Shown here piece after piece: positions 59,846 through 64,000 of a stretch of 64,000 nucleotides of DNA. The DNA is taken from the NCBI GenBank assembly GCA_963717445.1, contig OY970334.1, forward strand, positions 1,984,001 through 2,048,000, in the 5' to 3' direction. The DNA is from JAGVPT01 sp963717445. GTDB lineage: Bacteria; Bacteroidota; Ignavibacteria; UBA10030; UBA8401. Both the position numbers and the translations under genes were made by a program. The notes under the pieces are model-generated. The model worked only from the letters and a program-made list of their open reading frames with translations. It was not told the origin of the DNA and searched no databases. How positions within the stretch are numbered: position 1 is the stretch's first letter; each line of letters begins with the position of its first letter.

Positions 59846-62800
59846 ATGAAAAAGCAATTATTCAATTTCCTTATTCTCCTTTTCACAGTTGTAGTTGCAA
59901 TAGCGCAAATCGCAGCTTCTCAGACCGACAATGTCATCCGATCGGATGCGCGAACAACGCAAGGCATTTTTGTTCCTGGGGTTCTGCTCGTCAAATTCAA
60001 AGATGGAATACCCGCAAACCCCTCGAGCGTGAACGGATTAAAAAAAATTGGCGTGACGACGGTCGATGCTTTGTTGGAAAAATATCAAGCGAAGACTGCT
60101 GCGAAACTCTTCCCGACCGCACAACCTCTCATTCAAAAGAAAATGCTCAAGACCCACACAGGACAATTAATCGAGCAGCCAAATCTCAATAACATCTACA
60201 AGGTCGAACTTACCGACCCGGCAAAACTTCCCGAGGCCATTGAAGCTTTTAAGCAGGATCCCACGGTCGAATTCGCGGAGCCGAACTACATCTATTCGAT
60301 TGTGGCCGACAAGCCTGTATCAGGCGTATTGACCGAAAAGGAAGCAAGAAAGCTTTCCAAACCGGCATCCACAAATCGTCTGTCGACGGTCAGTCCAAAT
60401 GACCCCCTGTACTCCCAGCAATGGTACATCCCGGCGATCCAGGCGGATGCCGTGTGGGACAGCACTCAGGGAGATACAAGCCAGGTGATCGCGTTCCTAG
60501 ACACCGGTGTGGATTGGCATCATCCCGACCTTGCGGACAACATTTGGATTAATACGGCAGAAGCAAACGGTGTCGCCGGTGTGGACGATGACGGTGACGG
60601 CTATATCGACAACATCCGCGGATGGGATTTTATCAACAATGACAACGACCCCAGCGACGACAACAGCCACGGCACGCACGTGGCAGGGATTGCATGCGCC
60701 GAAGGAAATAACGGCATCGGCATCGCCGGTGTCGACTGGCATGCGAGGATCATGCCGATCAAAGTTTTCCAGAGCAACGGACAAGGTGACGCAGCGACGA
60801 TCAGTCAGGGTATCAATTATGCAGTCAGCAAAGGTGCAACGGTCATCAACATGAGCTTCGGAAGTTATGCAAGGTCGTTGACAATGGAAGCGGCCTTACA
60901 AAACGCTTACGCAAATTGTGTTCTTGTTGCCGCAGCGGGAAATGACGAAGCATCCATCAATAGTTTAAATCCGGGTCCTTTTTATCCTGCGGCCCTTTCA
61001 TATGTTTTGGGTGTACAGGCAACGACCCAAAGCGGCGGTCTTGCATCATTTAGTAATTTTGACCCTGACGGCCCGGTATACAGCCAGTATCCAGATCTAT
61101 GGAATTATGAATTACTGGCTCCGGGCGACGGCATCTTAAGCACCATTCCAGACGGGAACTACAGAGTGTACAGCGGCACCTCCATGGCAGCTCCGGTTGT
61201 CGCCGGTGCGGTTGCGCTGTACCGTCAATTGCACCCGACGGAGTCCCAGGAGCTGATGTGGGGAAATCTGATCAACACCTGTTCCGGTAATGTCAAGCTC
61301 TTCGATGCAATAAGTGTTCACGCAAATCCAGTTCTTTGGTTTGTCTCCAATACGATCGTTGACACGCTCGCAGGCGACAACAACAACGGCCTCGCTGATG
61401 CGGGCGAGACAATTCAGCAGTGGTTCACGGTCAGAAATTCCTGGGGACAGTCGGACAGCGTCTTTGTTGGATTGAGGCTCGGCGAGTTTGAAGATACATC
61501 GGTTGCACATATTCTGAATCCCACTGTGTTTCTCGGCAGCATCAGTCCGTATGCCACCAGAACAAATGAAACGAACCCATTCTCGATCCAGATATCGCCA
61601 GGTGTTGCCGAGGGAAGGACGATCGTGTTCCAGGCACTCCTTTGGTCTCATGGATCAACAGATACGACGACACAGCAGATCGTATTAACAGCAAGCAACG
61701 GTGAACAGCTTGCCGGAGTCATGGATTCGACGTTCACATTGACCGCCAACAGGATCTGGCTGGTCAATCAGAGCTTCAAAGTCGGCTCTGACGGAAATTT
61801 AATTATTTCCCCCGGAACAAAAATTATTCTTAACAATTTCCTTGTCAACAAGGGGCACATTATTGCCAATGGAACGGCGGACAGCAACATCGTTTTCAAT
61901 GGACCGTCCGGATTCAGGGGTCTCGGGACCTATATATTCTCCTATACGCAGTTCAATGGAACAAATGATGGCTTCGGGGACATGTCGACTATTTCCTCGC
62001 CGAGTGATTATCATTTCGACCATTGCAAATTCATTGGACTCTCCTTGCTGACTTATAGCAACTCCGGGATATCCCCGTTTTTGGGAAATGGGTTCAGTTT
62101 TTCTGACTGCGTAATTTTGAACTGTTCGTTCATAGTTCTCAATTATATGATGGCACCGACGATGGTCAAATGCAACATGGACAATTGCGTCACCTACGCC
62201 TCGGACGGATATGAAACCTCTGAAGCGTGGTTTCCGGGAAACTACAATAATTTCAATCGCATAACCAACTACCTTCCAGCATCATGCAACACTTCAGTGA
62301 TTTTTCCTACGACCGATGTCACGTCGGTCGGCAATAACTTCCTCGGATTTGGTCAGAATTCCTTCGCAGTGTATGCCAATGGAACCCGCGACATTATCAA
62401 TATCCCGAACCAGTACTGGGGAACTGCGGACTCTGCCACGATCGAGGCGAGAATTTTTGATTTCTGGGAAAATCCGAGTCTGCCGATGGTGAATTTTAAG
62501 CCTTATTTGACAGCGCCTTCGGACTCTGCTCATGGTGTAGTATGGAAAGTTCTTGTCGACGGCATCGATCCCCAAGACCAGAAAAAGCTGATGAATCCGA
62601 TCGGCGGCGGCGCTCATCGTTTCGATGTCTACTTCAACCGTCCGATGGATACAACATTTACTCCTCAATTGTCCTTTGGCGTGCGTGACCCGTTCAACCA
62701 GCAGGCGGTGACGGATTCTGCACACTGGTCTCCCGATCATCGAATGTGGACCGCATACAAAACCGTAAAGCTGTACACGGGTGATGGCATCAACACCGTT

Positions 62801-64000
62801 TCGGTGGCCGGAGCAAAAGACCCTGAGGGTTTTGATATACCAGTGGAAAATATGCGATTTCAATTTCTCATTAACGCCGCCGGCACGTCGTCAGTAGACT
62901 TTACCGCAACAGCGGGTTTAGGAAAGATAGGATTGGAGTGGAACAATACCGGGCTCGTCGACCTTCTCGGTTTCAATATGTACCGGTTTACGAATGTGAC
63001 CGACACAACCTATTCCGACACAACGCTTATTAATAAAAAACTGATTACCGATACGCTGTACACAGATTTTGATGTCATTCCCGGAAAGAACTACTATTAC
63101 GCCTACAAGGTCGTTCGAACTGATTTCAGCGAAAGCGATTTCTCACATGTCGCCAGTGCTAAAGCCTTAACGTTTAGCCCCGGTGATGCTAACGGAGATT
63201 TTGCCGTCGATGTGCTGGATGTTGTCTCCACCGTCTCGTACATTCTCGGCCAGAATCCTCAACCATTCATCTTTACCGCCGCTGATGTCAATCATGACAG
63301 CACAATCAACGTGCTGGACCTTGTCGGTATCATCAACATCATTCTGCATCCAAGCGGGATTGCTGCCGCTACTCTTTCAAAGAGCGCCAGCGGAGGTGCC
63401 CGGCTCGACCTCAACGGAAATGCAATTACTCTCACCTCGAGTGCACCCGTCTCAGCAATTCAATTCAGATTACAGGGTAAAGGGCTGAAGGATCTCCAAT
63501 TTACACCCGACGCGAGCATTGCTCAGTTTGAAGCAGCGAGTAACGCTCTTGGTGACAGTGCCAGAGTGTTCGTCATCTACAACCTTAAGGGAATAACTCT
63601 CGGCAACGGCACGTACACGCTGGGAAGGTTCTCGACACTCCCGCCGCTGGTGAGTTTAACTGAAGGCGTTGTCGCCGATGCGCAAGGAAAAAATATCGTC
63701 ACAAGCATCTATGAAAATGGACAACCTCTGATCCCGGAAATGTATTATCTCAATCAGAATTTCCCGAATCCATTCAACATGAGCACACGGATACAGTTTG
63801 GAGTTCCATCGCAGACCAGAGTAAAAATCGTTCTCTATAATATCCTCGGGCAGAAGGTGAAGACGTTTGATCTTGGCGAACGCGCTCCGGGGAGATATGA
63901 CATTACATGGAATGGAGTTAATGAGTGGGGAAAAACGGTCTCCAGCGGTATTTATTTCTACCGCTTCGAGTCTGATAAGTTCACCCAAACAAAAAAACTC
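59846..64000 (+). CDS. Secreted subtilase with dockerin repeats and type IX sorting domain (3' end off window)
   Basis: The visible 1385 codons stay open to the window edge. They encode a signal peptide (MKKQLFNFLILLFTVVVAIAQ), an I9-like propeptide (about 40-150) and a peptidase S8 domain (about 185-490) with Asp 219 in FLDTGVDW, His 275 in SHGTHVAG and Ser 446 in GTSMAAP; an acidic TSP3-like DDDGDGYIDN lies in between. A beta-rich central part (about 490-1020) and an Fn3-like domain (about 1025-1110) follow, then two dockerin-type calcium loops (Asp 1114 and Asp 1147). The end, with LNQNFPNPFN and GIYFYRF, is a type A Por/T9SS sorting domain. Only a few residues are missing. An AAAGG site precedes the ATG. 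It should be an extracellular or surface-bound protease. Confidence 0.93.
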   Translation, partial: MKKQLFNFLILLFTVVVAIAQIAASQTDNVIRSDARTTQGIFVPGVLLVKFKDGIPANPSSVNGLKKIGVTTVDALLEKYQAKTAAKLFPTAQPLIQKKMLKTHTGQLIEQPNLNNIYKVELTDPAKLPEAIEAFKQDPTVEFAEPNYIYSIVADKPVSGVLTEKEARKLSKPASTNRLSTVSPNDPLYSQQWYIPAIQADAVWDSTQGDTSQVIAFLDTGVDWHHPDLADNIWINTAEANGVAGVDDDGDGYIDNIRGWDFINNDNDPSDDNSHGTHVAGIACAEGNNGIGIAGVDWHARIMPIKVFQSNGQGDAATISQGINYAVSKGATVINMSFGSYARSLTMEAALQNAYANCVLVAAAGNDEASINSLNPGPFYPAALSYVLGVQATTQSGGLASFSNFDPDGPVYSQYPDLWNYELLAPGDGILSTIPDGNYRVYSGTSMAAPVVAGAVALYRQLHPTESQELMWGNLINTCSGNVKLFDAISVHANPVLWFVSNTIVDTLAGDNNNGLADAGETIQQWFTVRNSWGQSDSVFVGLRLGEFEDTSVAHILNPTVFLGSISPYATRTNETNPFSIQISPGVAEGRTIVFQALLWSHGSTDTTTQQIVLTASNGEQLAGVMDSTFTLTANRIWLVNQSFKVGSDGNLIISPGTKIILNNFLVNKGHIIANGTADSNIVFNGPSGFRGLGTYIFSYTQFNGTNDGFGDMSTISSPSDYHFDHCKFIGLSLLTYSNSGISPFLGNGFSFSDCVILNCSFIVLNYMMAPTMVKCNMDNCVTYASDGYETSEAWFPGNYNNFNRITNYLPASCNTSVIFPTTDVTSVGNNFLGFGQNSFAVYANGTRDIINIPNQYWGTADSATIEARIFDFWENPSLPMVNFKPYLTAPSDSAHGVVWKVLVDGIDPQDQKKLMNPIGGGAHRFDVYFNRPMDTTFTPQLSFGVRDPFNQQAVTDSAHWSPDHRMWTAYKTVKLYTGDGINTVSVAGAKDPEGFDIPVENMRFQFLINAAGTSSVDFTATAGLGKIGLEWNNTGLVDLLGFNMYRFTNVTDTTYSDTTLINKKLITDTLYTDFDVIPGKNYYYAYKVVRTDFSESDFSHVASAKALTFSPGDANGDFAVDVLDVVSTVSYILGQNPQPFIFTAADVNHDSTINVLDLVGIINIILHPSGIAAATLSKSASGGARLDLNGNAITLTSSAPVSAIQFRLQGKGLKDLQFTPDASIAQFEAASNALGDSARVFVIYNLKGITLGNGTYTLGRFSTLPPLVSLTEGVVADAQGKNIVTSIYENGQPLIPEMYYLNQNFPNPFNMSTRIQFGVPSQTRVKIVLYNILGQKVKTFDLGERAPGRYDITWNGVNEWGKTVSSGIYFYRFESDKFTQTKKL

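Overview
The window comes from a bacterium of the FCB superphylum, most likely near the Ignavibacteria, Kapabacteria or related Bacteroidota-like lineages. The direct evidence is the last gene: a large secreted subtilase that carries dockerin-type calcium repeats and ends in a type IX secretion (Por) sorting domain. One promoter with the Bacteroidota -33/-7 pattern and the large receiver-pyruvate phosphate dikinase fusion protein fit this. No 16S rRNA or tRNA is present, so the placement is inference.

Positions 1-25056, all on the minus strand, are a surface-polysaccharide locus read from right to left. In order it holds a polysaccharide deacetylase, a GT4, a WecG/TagA-type transferase, the initiating polyprenyl glycosylphosphotransferase, a Wzc-like BY-kinase, an SLBB export protein, a broken methyltransferase, a Wzm/Wzt ABC exporter, then many glycosyltransferases (GT2, GT4, GT9) and methyltransferases (FkbM and others). 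It leaves the window inside a membrane protein. An IS30 element has cut the 3' end of one methyltransferase, and its insertion can be undone on paper exactly.

Positions 25333-36929 hold a signalling region: a DUF2279 protein; an operon of exported WD40-caspase protease, DUF4384 protein and CHASE2-class III cyclase; a divergent exported TPR protein; and a receiver-PPDK_N fusion. Then come housekeeping genes: gdhA, pepT, an oligopeptide transporter, a cation efflux pump, a NifX-like protein and pyruvoyl arginine decarboxylase.

Positions 44641-59399 are mainly a sulfur and redox region: five rhodanese domains, thioredoxin, two YeeE/YedE transporters, a cytochrome b, an octaheme tetrathionate reductase-type cytochrome with its own cysteine-rich MerR regulator, a CoA-disulfide reductase-like flavoprotein and a YeiH-type exporter. 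An IS110 element and an ECF sigma/anti-sigma pair interrupt it.

Intergenic DNA carries two repeat families. One is an imperfect palindrome of about 120 bp (four copies). The other is a 221-bp run of hairpins (two copies about 96% identical), one of which sits inside a copy of the first family. Small palindromes, promoters and terminators are listed separately. I found no CRISPR array, tRNA or rRNA.
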